Below, piece by piece: positions 9,279 to 17,833 of a stretch of 64,000 bases of DNA; within the stretch, counting starts at the first letter, position 1, and each line of letters opens with the position of its first letter. Source of the stretch: Clostridiales bacterium. Its GTDB lineage: Bacteria; Bacillota; Clostridia; Oscillospirales; Butyricicoccaceae. The stretch covers positions 1 through 64,000 of the forward strand of contig JAHZFK010000017.1 in NCBI GenBank assembly GCA_019421385.1, given 5' to 3'. Made by a program: the position numbers and the translations under genes. The notes beneath the pieces were generated by a model. The model was not told where the DNA came from. It saw only the letters and a list, made by a program, of their open reading frames with translations, and searched no databases.

Positions 9279-10046
9279 TTAAAATCCTGTGATATTGAGC
9301 AGGTTGCCCACACGCTGGCCGATGCTTTGGCTCTGTCCTCCGCTGAAGCACTCGTCAAACTTGCTCTGGTTCCACTTTGTGTCCTCCGCCGAACCGGCCA
9401 ACTGCTGCAGAATACGCAATGTGACCACGCTGTGCACCGGCTTGCCGGAAAGGGAGAACATGCCATATTTCACGCTGACATCGGTCAGCTCACCCGAGAA
9501 GGAAAGGTCAGCCCACTGAAACGTCACGAACCGATCGCTTTCCGAAAACGTAGCTGCCAGCAACCCGTTGCTCTGCGGCTGCACCGTATAGCTGCCCGCA
9601 TTCACCAGAGAGGCAACGTTGGTCACCATATCATTTGCGCTCACACGGAACTTGTCCGCCATAAACGAATCCTTTATGTTGACCGCATTAAAGATCAGAT
9701 CGACCGTCATCATCACCGAGGGGGCACGACTACGCTGGTTAATGACACCATCCTCCAAGCTGTTTTGCAGGTTACGCATCTGCACACTTTCCGCATTGGC
9801 GGAAAACTGGATAGAGGACGGGTTATACTGCACCTCGATATGGCGGGTACCCGCAGTACTAAGCAAGCTTGTATTGGTCAGCCCGGTTTGATTGAGTTTT
9901 TCCTGCGTCATGCGCAGCAGGCTGGCCCCTCCCCCGGACGGATTGCCGGACGACGATGCGCCGCCCGTGCCGAAAATCAGCACAGCCTTTTTGACATTGC
10001 CTGTGATACTGCTTCCGATATCCGATAATTTGCTGAGCGTAGACAT
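9279..10046 (-). CDS. Tube-baseplate adaptor, Afp7/Pvc7 N-terminal-like (copy 2)
   Basis: A 255-residue protein similar to its upstream neighbour at 10061-10888. The shared motifs are a QYNPSSIQFSANAE segment, a central VMMTVDLIFNAVNIKDSFM stretch, YTVQPQSNGLLAA, FQWADLSFSGEL and a last strand GMFSLSGKPVHSVVTLRI. These match the CIS tube-protein/gp53-like N-terminal domain of Afp7 and Pvc7, which caps the tube on the hub. No LysM motif is visible at the C-terminus, unlike classical Afp7. It is 15 bases from copy 1, consistent with tandem duplication and divergence. Confidence 0.8.
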   Translation of the reverse strand: MSTLSKLSDIGSSITGNVKKAVLIFGTGGASSSGNPSGGGASLLRMTQEKLNQTGLTNTSLLSTAGTRHIEVQYNPSSIQFSANAESVQMRNLQNSLEDGVINQRSRAPSVMMTVDLIFNAVNIKDSFMADKFRVSANDMVTNVASLVNAGSYTVQPQSNGLLAATFSESDRFVTFQWADLSFSGELTDVSVKYGMFSLSGKPVHSVVTLRILQQLAGSAEDTKWNQSKFDECFSGGQSQSIGQRVGNLLNITGF

Positions 10047-10060
10047 CGCGTGCCTCCTTC

Positions 10061-10888
10061 CTACAGGCTCAGGTTGAGCAGGTTGCTCACTTTCTGCCCT
10101 GCCGTTGCCAACGCGTTTTTCTGCATGAGCAGTGTTTCAAACTGGCTTTTCCATTTCTGTAGTTCAGCCGTGTTGCGGTTCTGCTTCATCCGAAGCTGCA
10201 CCACCCCGCGGATCGGCCGTCCGGACACGGAAAACATGGTGTAATTGGCCTGCAACTGCCGCAGCCTACCAGTGAATGAAAAATCCGCCCACTGAAACGT
10301 CATTGTTTGCGTATACGGGTTGCGCAGCGCGCTGATCAGGCCTTCGATATACGGCTGCACGGTAAAGGTTTTGTCTGAGGCAAGTGTGGCGATATTGGTC
10401 GCTGTCGTCACACTCGCGCCCGACGTCGCCTTATCGAACATAAACGCATCATAGATATTCATTTTATCAAAAATCAACTGCACCGTCAGCTCGACCTGCG
10501 GTGCGATCACCGAATCTGCGACCGCGTTCTGGTCGCTGTTCGTATTGTTCAAGCCAGCCCTGACATCCGGCTGGTTGGAGGAGTACAACTGCAGGCTGGA
10601 TGGATTGAACTGCACGAAGAACGTCTTATCCTGCCCCGCTTGGCTAGACATTGCGGAAGCCAAATCCGTGTTTCCCTGCAAAGCCTTCAGCGTATTGGCC
10701 AACGTATTCTGATATTCGCTTTGACGCTGGGTAGCCGGGCCGATCGAACCGCCTAACTGCCCAAAATTCCCTACGCTATTCCACTCCAGTTCAATTGCCG
10801 TGGCCTGTGCGCGCACATCATGCACGACAAGGCAGGCCTTATCGGTACTGCCTGTTATGCTGCTGAGCAGATCCTTGCCGACCGACAT
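10061..10888 (-). CDS. Tube-baseplate adaptor, Afp7/Pvc7 N-terminal-like (copy 1)
   Basis: A 275-residue protein of the Afp7/Pvc7 N-terminal type. Motifs are FFVQFNPSSLQLYSSNQ near residue 90, VELTVQLIFDKMNIYDAFMF near 145 and MTFQWADFSFTGRLRQL near 210, followed by MFSVSGRPIRGVVQLRM. The order and spacing match copy 2 at 9279-10046. A LysM domain, present in many Afp7 proteins and in gp53, is not visible; the C-terminus is a predicted helix rich in Gln, Lys and Asn. It lies between the candidate tape measure and copy 2, the usual place for this adaptor in contractile tails. Confidence 0.82.
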   Translation of the reverse strand: MSVGKDLLSSITGSTDKACLVVHDVRAQATAIELEWNSVGNFGQLGGSIGPATQRQSEYQNTLANTLKALQGNTDLASAMSSQAGQDKTFFVQFNPSSLQLYSSNQPDVRAGLNNTNSDQNAVADSVIAPQVELTVQLIFDKMNIYDAFMFDKATSGASVTTATNIATLASDKTFTVQPYIEGLISALRNPYTQTMTFQWADFSFTGRLRQLQANYTMFSVSGRPIRGVVQLRMKQNRNTAELQKWKSQFETLLMQKNALATAGQKVSNLLNLSL

Positions 10889-10912
10889 GTCGCCCTCCTC
10901 CTTTCGTCAAAT

Positions 10913-13540
10913 TCATCTGCCGCGCCGCGCTCGTTCTAAACGCAGACGCTTTTCCATCTGGCTGTATACCTTATCCGAGATCGTGCCAAGCTGACGCGCC
11001 AGCGTTCGGTTGATCAACTCGGTCACATCCTCCCCGGTTTTCTCAATGGTACGCTGCAGCGTCCGGTCGATTTGCTGTGTTTCGATCCGCCCGTGCTGCT
11101 CGTCCACCTGTGTCTCTTCGATCTGGCGCACTGTCTGACGCTGCTGCTCGATGCGTTCCAGCAGCGATTCATCTACCACATGCTGTTCGGTCTTGTGCAC
11201 AAAATGTACCGGCTCGGGCGGTCTTCTGCCGTCGTGGTCCTCTCTGCGCCGCACCTCGCGCGGCATCGCGTATTGTGCCGCTGTGTGCGCGGCTTCACGC
11301 AGCAGCTCCCTCTGCTGCTCATCCGTTTGGATAACAGCCTGTGTTTGCTGCGTTTCCTCCTCAAAACCGGCGGCCGCAACCTGCGCATTGAGCAATGCAG
11401 GCGACACCGTCTGCATCTGCACAGGCAGCGGGGCAGACGGGTTGCTTTCGTGCTGCATGACCGCCTCAAGCATGTGTCTTGTCGCCTCATCTGCCTGACT
11501 GAGCAGCATACGCGCGTCCGGCGAAAGGTCGAGCGGCTTTGCCTGCGGAACAGGCTGCGCCAGCAGCTCTGCCAACACCTGTCCGGGATCGTCCAGCGCG
11601 CGCAGTGCGTCGTTGATCACACGGCCAGCGTCGCCGCGCCGCACCCCTGGGCGCTTTTGTTCGATCTCCCTAATACGGGCATTGCGTACCCGCTCGAGAA
11701 TCTCCCGGTTGCGCCTGTCGATCAGATCCAGCTGTTCGCGCAGCGTGTGACTATCGATCTGCTCGGTTTCCCGCTGGGTCAATGTCAGTTCACGGTCAGA
11801 CTGCATGGTATGCTCGGTCTGTTCCACGGTTGTCTGCGCTGCGGTATGCTCGCTCTCATACGCTGTCCGCATCCGCTGCATCCGTTCGAGCACCTGACGC
11901 GTGCTGCGCGCCAACGTATCGCTCTGCGAAATACTCCGCACACTTTCAGTTTCCTGCCGCTCGTGTTCGGCTGTTTCAACCGAACGCAACGTTTCGGTCA
12001 GGATATGCTGCAATTCCGTCTCCTTCAGTTCGCCGGTGCGCTGCCGTACCTCGCGCACGCGCTCCTGATAGCGCCGCTCAAGCAGCGTACGCGTCGTTTC
12101 ATCCAAACGGTCAAACTGCTCGCGCAGCAGTTCCGTTTCCGTTCCACTCCCAGAGAGGTCATGCAGCAGCTCGGCCGGACCGACGTCGGACGTGTCCGGC
12201 GGCAGCACCACGCGCGCATCCGCCCGCGCGGCTCCACCGCCTAACAGTGCGGATACCCGGCTGCCCAGCTGCAACGCCGCACGACGCACCGCACTCCCCG
12301 GTGCATCTACAAGACGCTCGGCATGGAGCACCTCACGCAGCATTTCGCGTAGGAACTCCACGGGTGGGCGCAATGGCTGCCCGCCGTTTTCCGCCCCGCG
12401 CAGCGACAGCGACAGCGCGTTCTGTGTTTGCTGCAATAACGTATCGCCGCTTCGGATGACGGTTTCCTGTCTGTCTTCCATCCTGTGCAGTATCTGTTCA
12501 AGCAGCGTATATTCCTGCGTCAGCAGGCTGTTGCGGCTTTCGTCGGCAAACAGCGTATCCCCGCCGCGTTGTACGGCAGTCTCATGCCAGTTTTCAAAGC
12601 GGAATACCGTATTATCGATCGACTGCTGTAATGCGTGGCGCAAATCGAGTGTCCATGCACCGCCCGCCATGCCGCGCTTTGCAGCAATCGTCAGTGTCTT
12701 GTCCACGGTGCTCAGCAGAACCGCCTCGGCCAGACGAGAGAACACCTGTGTCTCGTTTTCAGGCACAGGCAGCAGGTCACCCTGCTCATAGTGGTTCTGC
12801 ACATATTGTAGCGTCATCGGGCTATCCCGGTCAACCATACGCTGCCGCAGTTCAGCCAAACGGAGCTGTTCGCTCATGCGAAAATGCTCGGCCAGCAACA
12901 TCTCCCGTGCTTCCACCCGGTCAACCACTGCCGTTGTAGCAGTCATCAGCGCATTGAACTCTCGATAGATAGCGGCTGTCTGCAGCCGATGATAAATCTC
13001 GCTGTGGAGGAAATACCGTTCGCCCCGTGCCGCTGCGTCCGGCAGCTGATCCGGCGCCTCGGACTGCGGCCTTACAGCCGCTTCCGGTCCTTGCCTATCC
13101 CGCCGCAGGGACTGCATCGTCTGATACAGCGCGGTCAGTCGGGCAACACTATCGCCCTGCTCAAATAGCTGCCGCACCTGACGCATAAAGAGCGCAACAT
13201 CGGTCACGCCCGCCTTACGCAGCATATTTGATATATATACCGTGTCCTGATAGGTGAACGGAGCGTTCTGCGTCAGCATGATCCGGTTGACGATACTGTT
13301 GAGCACCTCAAGCGTCAGCCCATGCCGCACGGTCACATTGTTCTGTGTGACCAGCGTCGTCATGCCGGGCGTTTCCGGCTCCTCCTCAGGCGGTTCGGTC
13401 ATCAGGAGCAAAAGTTCCTTGGGAGTGAACTGCGCGGCAAGCAGGCTGTAGTTGTCCCGGATGCGGTCGCTGAACGCGTCCTGTACCGGAATCATGCCTG
13501 CCGCGCTTTGCAGCCGTATCGGTTCTTTCAAGGTCAGCAC
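10913..13540 (-). CDS. Long charged helical protein, candidate tape measure
   Basis: An 875-residue protein very rich in Gln, Glu, Arg, Leu and Thr, with long predicted coiled-coil stretches from about residue 150 to the end and no membrane segment. I recognise no domain. The N-terminal 100 residues (DNYSLLAAQFTPKELLLLM, then a Pro/Glu stretch) look folded. Gene order here is sheath, tube, small assembly proteins, tube-like protein, this gene, adaptor, hub, spike. That is the tape-measure position of contractile phages, and no other gene in the operon fits. Using the phage rule of about 0.15 nm per helical residue, 875 residues would span roughly 130 nm. Lack of hydrophobic segments is atypical, so a cargo or internal scaffold protein is an alternative. 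The start is a GTG with GAAGGGAG upstream. Confidence 0.6.
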   Translation of the reverse strand: MLTLKEPIRLQSAAGMIPVQDAFSDRIRDNYSLLAAQFTPKELLLLMTEPPEEEPETPGMTTLVTQNNVTVRHGLTLEVLNSIVNRIMLTQNAPFTYQDTVYISNMLRKAGVTDVALFMRQVRQLFEQGDSVARLTALYQTMQSLRRDRQGPEAAVRPQSEAPDQLPDAAARGERYFLHSEIYHRLQTAAIYREFNALMTATTAVVDRVEAREMLLAEHFRMSEQLRLAELRQRMVDRDSPMTLQYVQNHYEQGDLLPVPENETQVFSRLAEAVLLSTVDKTLTIAAKRGMAGGAWTLDLRHALQQSIDNTVFRFENWHETAVQRGGDTLFADESRNSLLTQEYTLLEQILHRMEDRQETVIRSGDTLLQQTQNALSLSLRGAENGGQPLRPPVEFLREMLREVLHAERLVDAPGSAVRRAALQLGSRVSALLGGGAARADARVVLPPDTSDVGPAELLHDLSGSGTETELLREQFDRLDETTRTLLERRYQERVREVRQRTGELKETELQHILTETLRSVETAEHERQETESVRSISQSDTLARSTRQVLERMQRMRTAYESEHTAAQTTVEQTEHTMQSDRELTLTQRETEQIDSHTLREQLDLIDRRNREILERVRNARIREIEQKRPGVRRGDAGRVINDALRALDDPGQVLAELLAQPVPQAKPLDLSPDARMLLSQADEATRHMLEAVMQHESNPSAPLPVQMQTVSPALLNAQVAAAGFEEETQQTQAVIQTDEQQRELLREAAHTAAQYAMPREVRRREDHDGRRPPEPVHFVHKTEQHVVDESLLERIEQQRQTVRQIEETQVDEQHGRIETQQIDRTLQRTIEKTGEDVTELINRTLARQLGTISDKVYSQMEKRLRLERARRGR

Positions 13541-13566
13541 CGCTTCATCTCCCTTCGACTGTCCTG

Positions 13567-14379
13567 TTAGCTTTCGGTACCATCTGCCGCCCCGGCTTCA
13601 ACCCCCGAAGCGCCCGGTTCGGTTCCGACATCATCTTTGGCTGACGCAATCGCATTCTGCTCGGTCTCCCGTGCTTCCCTGTCGGCCTTTTCGCGGGCTG
13701 CACGCGCCTGCTGCTCCGCAGCATCCTTCGTCTGCTGTTCCTGCGCTTTTTTCTGCGCCTCTTCGCGGGCCTGTGCATTTTCCTGCTCCGCTTGGCTTTC
13801 CATACGCGAACGCTTCGGATTAGGGTCGCCCGGATCGTATGGCACTGCCTCCGACCACGGGCCGTCAACGCAAACCATCTCGCGGTATGCGATGGTCGTA
13901 GTCTCCAAAAACAGGCCGGATTGGTCGGCGTTCATTTCGCCATACGTCTTCTTGGTGACGGTACATCCCGTGAAGATATAGGTGCGGGCAGAGGCCATGG
14001 GATAGAACTGTCCTGCATTACGGCTGACGATCAGCATCACCGGCAGCAGCAATTCTGCACCCAAAGGCAGCGGGTCCACGTAATCGACACCGATATAGCG
14101 CTCTACCTCAAAATAAAACGGCCGGGAAATCGGCTTGCGCTTCATATGCACATAATCGTTCAGGCCGCCCTCCTGAATCAATTCATATTCCATCTCTTTG
14201 GAGAAAGCCTTGATGGACTTGCACGGCAGATCTATCAAGGCCTCGACACGGAGCATAAAATTATAGCTCGGTACCGGACTGAGGCCCGCATTCATCACCA
14301 GATTGTTGCCTGATGTTATATTACGGCTTTCAGCTGATTCTACGCCGTATCTATCTTCAAAACTCGCATTATCCGGCAT
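13567..14379 (-). CDS. Second tube-like protein (gp19/Pvc5-like) with charged C-terminal tail
   Basis: A 270-residue protein. Residues 30-190 have the pattern of the gp19-type tube family: SYNFMLRVEALIDLPCKSIK, YELIQEGGLNDYVH and FTGCTVTKKTYGEM. In Afp/PVC, Pvc5 forms the first tube ring on the baseplate, and this protein probably does the same. The last 80 residues are an Ala/Glu/Gln/Lys-rich helix ending in a Gly/Ala/Glu tail, not usual for tube proteins; it may protrude into the lumen or contact the long protein encoded just downstream. It starts 22 bases after the small DUF6760-like gene. Confidence 0.75.
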   Translation of the reverse strand: MPDNASFEDRYGVESAESRNITSGNNLVMNAGLSPVPSYNFMLRVEALIDLPCKSIKAFSKEMEYELIQEGGLNDYVHMKRKPISRPFYFEVERYIGVDYVDPLPLGAELLLPVMLIVSRNAGQFYPMASARTYIFTGCTVTKKTYGEMNADQSGLFLETTTIAYREMVCVDGPWSEAVPYDPGDPNPKRSRMESQAEQENAQAREEAQKKAQEQQTKDAAEQQARAAREKADREARETEQNAIASAKDDVGTEPGASGVEAGAADGTES

Positions 14380-14400
14380 CTGTGCGTCCCCCTTTCCCGG

Positions 14401-14604
14401 TCATCCTCTCCGCCGACCAAATTCGAGAATGCTTTTTTCCTTTTTTCTGCTGTCCGAGGGCATCAGGCTGCTGTTGATCTGCGAGATCTCCTCGCACCAG
14501 CGTCTGCGGCTGTTGTGGTCAAGCCGCATGACATCGTCGCTGCCCCAGTGGAAATAGTACGAGATAAAGGACATCTCACGGTACAGCTCCTTTTCCGGGT
14601 ACAG
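14401..14604 (-). CDS. DUF6760-like small CIS protein, non-ATG start
   Basis: A short reading frame of about 67 codons fills the gap between two CIS genes. It reads YPEKELYREMSFISYYFHW, then a DDVMRLDHNSRRRWCEEIS segment, and ends FGRRG. This is the pattern of the small DUF6760 proteins found next to tube and tail-assembly genes in eCIS clusters. No ATG precedes the conserved start: the likely initiator is CTG at 14604 with AAGAGGG about 7 bases upstream, though a frameshifted product from the preceding gene (stop at 14607) is possible, as with phage tail chaperones. The reading frame stays open into the upstream gene. Function in tail assembly is inferred from location. Confidence 0.7.
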   Translation of the reverse strand: MYPEKELYREMSFISYYFHWGSDDVMRLDHNSRRRWCEEISQINSSLMPSDSRKKEKSILEFGRRRG

Positions 14605-14606
14605 CC

Positions 14607-14969
14607 TTAGCCCTCTTGTGTAAAATTTACCGGCGCTTGAAACACCTTGCCGCAGTCCGGGCAGACTACCGTCATGGTAGGCGGCTCGATATTGTTGATT
14701 CGCTGGTACATATCCTGCAAAAACGCAAGATCTGCGGTAAAAAACCGCTCGACTATATTCGGAACGATCACTTCTACGCCCTCCAGCTCGGTAGTCACGC
14801 TGGCGAGCACGACAATCGTCAGATAAGAAGGGTTGCTGAGCACACGCGGGTCACGGGTCGCGCCGATCTCGTCGCCCGCCGTAGCAAGGCGCATCTTGCC
14901 GCGCTTGTGCACCGCCCCGGTGCTGTCCACATATCCCTTCGGCAATTCAAAATCAAATACTGTGGTCAT
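14607..14969 (-). CDS. Small tail-assembly protein with CPDC motif
   Basis: A 120-residue protein that starts FDFELPKGYVDSTG and has the GEVHKRGKMRLAT-like opening (here GAVHKRGKMRLATAGDE) seen in the conserved small protein after the tube gene in eCIS clusters, a candidate tail-assembly chaperone. A CxxC motif (VVCPDCGKVF) lies near the C-terminus and could bind zinc if two copies meet. It precedes and probably overlaps the DUF6760-like gene, an arrangement resembling the two chaperone frames of contractile phages. Role is inferred from position. Confidence 0.7.
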   Translation of the reverse strand: MTTVFDFELPKGYVDSTGAVHKRGKMRLATAGDEIGATRDPRVLSNPSYLTIVVLASVTTELEGVEVIVPNIVERFFTADLAFLQDMYQRINNIEPPTMTVVCPDCGKVFQAPVNFTQEG

Positions 14970-15054
14970 TTTCTCATACCTCTCAGATGCGCGTCAACCT
15001 GCCGCGCCTTATCCGTATGCCGCCGCGCTGAAAGCGGGCGGGAAACGGCACGAC

Positions 15055-15083
15055 GTGTGCGCCGCAAATGATATGCGGCACAC
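15055..15083 (-). other. Stem-loop between tube gene and next gene
   Basis: Arms GTGTGCGCCGCA (15055-15066) and TGCGGCACAC (15074-15083) pair with a 2-base bulge. There is no U-run after it on the minus strand, so it is not a classical terminator. It lies in the 136-base gap after the tube gene and could slow exonucleases or partly terminate, which would raise tube mRNA over the downstream genes. Confidence 0.45.
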
Positions 15084-15105
15084 ACCGCCTGCCCTATCAA
15101 CGATA

Positions 15106-15603
15106 TCAGTTCGGGATTACCAATTCCTCATAAGCGATTTCCACCGATTCGATCGCGACCTCGCTGGCAGAAGCATTCAGGTCGGGTCCATTGTATTTGC
15201 AAACCCAAGCATCCTTGAGAATCCATGTCAGCGTGCTGTCCACGCCCTCGGTCACCGACTGCGGCGACTGATCGGTTGTCACAATGTCAATCAGTTCAAT
15301 CACGACATTGTGGCGGATGTTCTCATTGCGGCGCTCACTGACACACGCCTGAATCCAAGTTTTGAAGTCCTGCGAACGGGTGTAGCCCATGCGAAGCGTG
15401 ATATTGCCGTGCTTGACCAGACCCGGGATCTTGACCGGAGCCAACGAACCCGCGTTGCCTTGACGAAATTCGATGACGTCAACCGAGGCATCCACGCCGG
15501 TCACTTCGCTGAATGCGGCGGAGCCGCTGATTCCGTCGACCGATACGACGAAATTCATTTTGGTTAATGGATAATACATACCCGAAGAATTCAGTACAGG
15601 CAT
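15106..15603 (-). CDS. Contractile tail tube protein (gp19/Afp1-type)
   Basis: A 165-residue tube protein of the T4 gp19/Hcp-like family. It has the usual opening PLTKMNFVVSVDGISG, then FSEVTGVDASVDVIEFRQGN, KHGNITLRMGYT and a C-terminal strand with EVAIESVEIAYEEL. Length is close to Afp1/Pvc1 (about 150-170). It forms the inner tube that is propelled out by sheath contraction. It follows the sheath gene by 37 bases, the normal order. There is one copy plus the larger tube-like protein at 13567-14379. Confidence 0.93.
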   Translation of the reverse strand: MPVLNSSGMYYPLTKMNFVVSVDGISGSAAFSEVTGVDASVDVIEFRQGNAGSLAPVKIPGLVKHGNITLRMGYTRSQDFKTWIQACVSERRNENIRHNVVIELIDIVTTDQSPQSVTEGVDSTLTWILKDAWVCKYNGPDLNASASEVAIESVEIAYEELVIPN

Positions 15604-15640
15604 TCTTTATTCTCCTTTATCATGTAGTGTGCTCGATTGC

Positions 15641-17347
15641 TTATTCCCCAGCGCCCTCGCCGCCGGACTCTGCCGTAAACTGCGTAACGCGGAAAATCAC
15701 AAACTCGGCCGGGCGGCTCGGCGCAATACCGATCTCGCAGATCAGGCGGCCGTTCATAATGTCATCCTGACTCATGGTGGAGGGTCCGATGTTAACGAAG
15801 AACGCCTCAGACGGCGTATCACCAGCCAGCATTCCCGAGCGGAACATCGTCTCCAGGAAGGCGGAAACCGTCATCTGTACACGGCCCCACAGCGAGGAAT
15901 TGTTCGGCTCAAACACCACCCAGTTGGTGTTGTTCTTGATCGACTGCTCCACATAAATGAACAGGCGGCGCACGTTGACATACTTAAACGCAGCGTTGCT
16001 CGACGCAGTACGCGCGCCCCAGATGCGGATGCCCTGACCGGGCAGCGCACGAATCAGGTTGACGCCGCGCGGATTGAGGATGTCCTGCTCGCGGGTCGTA
16101 TAGTAAGTGGACAGCCCCGAGCAATTGACCGTCTCGTTGGCCGGCGCCTTATGTACGCCGCGCGCAACATCCGTGCGCGCATACACGCCGCAGACCGCGC
16201 CGGAAGGCGGAATAAAGCCGGGCTTTTTCGCCACCGGATCATAGACCTGAATCCAGGGATGGTACATTGCCGCGTAGGTCGTGTCGATCATCTCGCGGTA
16301 ACCCTGCAGATCCTCGGTCTTGACCATATCCTGCGGCATGTCGATAACCGCAAAGCGGTTCTTTTCATTCTCGCAGTGCGCAACCAGCGATACGATCACC
16401 TCCGGGATGGTGATACCCGGAACAGCCAGAATGCTGACCACCGAATTTTCGAGGAATGCCTGAATGCCGGTGCGCTTGGTCGGGCCGCCGTCCACGCCGA
16501 TGTATACGCCTGCGTTGATAGCAGAGAGCGAGCCGTCCGAACCACCGCTAAGGGTGATGGAACCACTAGAGAGACCCGTGCCCAGAATCGCTGCGACCGG
16601 GTTTACCATCTCGTCACTGTCCTTAAGCTGCACGGAAACAAGCTGGCTGCTTGCCATGCGGCGCGGCAGATAGTTATTAGACAGCGGGTTGAGCGACAGC
16701 CCGGTATAGGTTTCGGTTTCCCCATCCGCGCGGACGGTCACATCCATCTCAAGCGAGTACACCACCGTCTTGGGCACGATGCCGATATCGACCGGATCGC
16801 CTGCAAAGGGATGGTCAAAGGTGACCGTGTTGTCAAAGATGGAGACGATGCGGTTGACCTCGCCCGCAAACTCAACCAGATCGCCTTCGCCAAAGCCCAC
16901 AACAGACTTAGCGGTATAGACATTGTCCTCCTCCTGCGCCACCAGCTGCATCTTGCGGCGGTTGGCGCTGGCCAGCGTCACACGGATGCGGTTGCCCCAG
17001 CGGCCTTCATTCGCCGCAGTGAGCTTAAGGATACCCTGCTCAGCCGAAGCGACAGTCGCGTCCTCCGGCACGACACGCGCAACATAGCAGCGCGTGCCGC
17101 CGTTGGCGAAGAACTGCTCTACACTGTACGCAAGATAACGGTACTCACCGTGTGTATACTCGCTGAGATAGCCGCCAAACTGCCGCATGAAATCTGCAAA
17201 GCTTGTGACCAGACTGGGCGCACCGATCGTCGGGCCCTTGACTGCCATGCCAACAAAGCCAGCGGTCGATGTTCCGACGCCCTCGATCGCGCGGGGCGAG
17301 GAATCATATTCTTCTACATATACACCGGGAGATAAATATTCAGCCAT
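15641..17347 (-). CDS. Contractile tail sheath protein
   Basis: A 568-residue sheath protein. It starts MAEYLSPGVYVEEYDS, the common N-terminal arm of phage and CIS sheaths, followed by IEGVGTSTAGFVG and FGGYLSEY. The C-terminal core has LPGQGIRIWGART, RRLFIYVEQSI, TNWVVFEPN, and a final strand PAEFVIFRV used in the extended-arm lattice. Only one sheath gene is present, whereas Afp has three paralogues. The ATG is the only usable start in frame; its Shine-Dalgarno lies 37 bases away across a hairpin (see that entry). In the cell it polymerises around the tube. Confidence 0.96.
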   Translation of the reverse strand: MAEYLSPGVYVEEYDSSPRAIEGVGTSTAGFVGMAVKGPTIGAPSLVTSFADFMRQFGGYLSEYTHGEYRYLAYSVEQFFANGGTRCYVARVVPEDATVASAEQGILKLTAANEGRWGNRIRVTLASANRRKMQLVAQEEDNVYTAKSVVGFGEGDLVEFAGEVNRIVSIFDNTVTFDHPFAGDPVDIGIVPKTVVYSLEMDVTVRADGETETYTGLSLNPLSNNYLPRRMASSQLVSVQLKDSDEMVNPVAAILGTGLSSGSITLSGGSDGSLSAINAGVYIGVDGGPTKRTGIQAFLENSVVSILAVPGITIPEVIVSLVAHCENEKNRFAVIDMPQDMVKTEDLQGYREMIDTTYAAMYHPWIQVYDPVAKKPGFIPPSGAVCGVYARTDVARGVHKAPANETVNCSGLSTYYTTREQDILNPRGVNLIRALPGQGIRIWGARTASSNAAFKYVNVRRLFIYVEQSIKNNTNWVVFEPNNSSLWGRVQMTVSAFLETMFRSGMLAGDTPSEAFFVNIGPSTMSQDDIMNGRLICEIGIAPSRPAEFVIFRVTQFTAESGGEGAGE

Positions 17348-17392
17348 AACATGTCCGGTTCTAAGAACACTGTCTTAAAACCAGCCTCCTTT
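17345..17392 (-). promoter_or_regulatory. Hairpin-bridged Shine-Dalgarno of the sheath gene
   Basis: On the minus strand AAAGGAGG (17385-17392) is followed by a 10-bp hairpin with one G-U pair and a 6-base loop (arms 17357-17366 and 17373-17382), then the ATG at 17347. Linear spacing is 37 bases, but folding the hairpin leaves about 11. An in-frame TAA lies between the Shine-Dalgarno and the ATG, so no earlier start is possible. The geometry suggests structure-assisted initiation. Confidence 0.5.
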
Positions 17393-17433
17393 CTTTTCAT
17401 TCGCTTTTTATGAAGAGCATGTTGCCAGTGCGG

Positions 17434-17817
17434 CTAATAGTTCACAACCATCTGGCCGGGGGAAACAATGCGCAGGCAGCCGCCGTACGCACAGCTCAGC
17501 GTCGCATCTGTGGATAACGCCGGCTTTCCGCCGACCATCGGTGTACCCGTGCACATCCATATCCCCGCTGGGGCGGGAACACAAGGCATCGGAGTCAACA
17601 CTCCAAGGGCCGCCGCCGTCGCCGCAGCTACCTGCGGGTTTGTCAGCGAGGTACACATGCCGCAGGGCGTGATATTGGTCATCGGTGCCGCGTCCGTGAC
17701 CGTTGCCACCGGTCTTCCACCGGCCAGTACCATTGCTTGCGAGGTGACGAGAAGCTGCCCCGGCGCCATGCCCATGGTACATTGCACCGTAGCCCCCGCT
17801 ACCACCGCTGTTGCCAT
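17434..17817 (-). CDS. PAAR-like DUF4280 protein, spike tip
   Basis: A 127-residue PAAR-like protein of the DUF4280 type. It starts MATAVVAGATVQCTMG and has the repeated Cys/Pro/Gly pattern of this family: VTDAAPMTNITPCGMC near residue 50, PMPCVPAPAGIWMC near 90 and LSCAYGGCLRIVSPG at the end. Proteins of this type sharpen the spike of T6SS, R-tailocins and CIS and often bind a metal through Cys/His. The ATG at 17817 has GGAGGG just upstream; longer open frame upstream overlaps the previous gene. It lies far from the spike gene, next to the sheath. Confidence 0.85.
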   Translation of the reverse strand: MATAVVAGATVQCTMGMAPGQLLVTSQAMVLAGGRPVATVTDAAPMTNITPCGMCTSLTNPQVAAATAAALGVLTPMPCVPAPAGIWMCTGTPMVGGKPALSTDATLSCAYGGCLRIVSPGQMVVNY

Positions 17818-17833
17818 ATAATTTCTCCCTCCT

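Noticed and set aside
15629..17335. Long plus-strand frame (568 codons) across the sheath gene
   Set aside because: It mirrors the sheath gene on the other strand. The minus-strand product has full sheath motifs; the plus product has no recognisable pattern and no Shine-Dalgarno.
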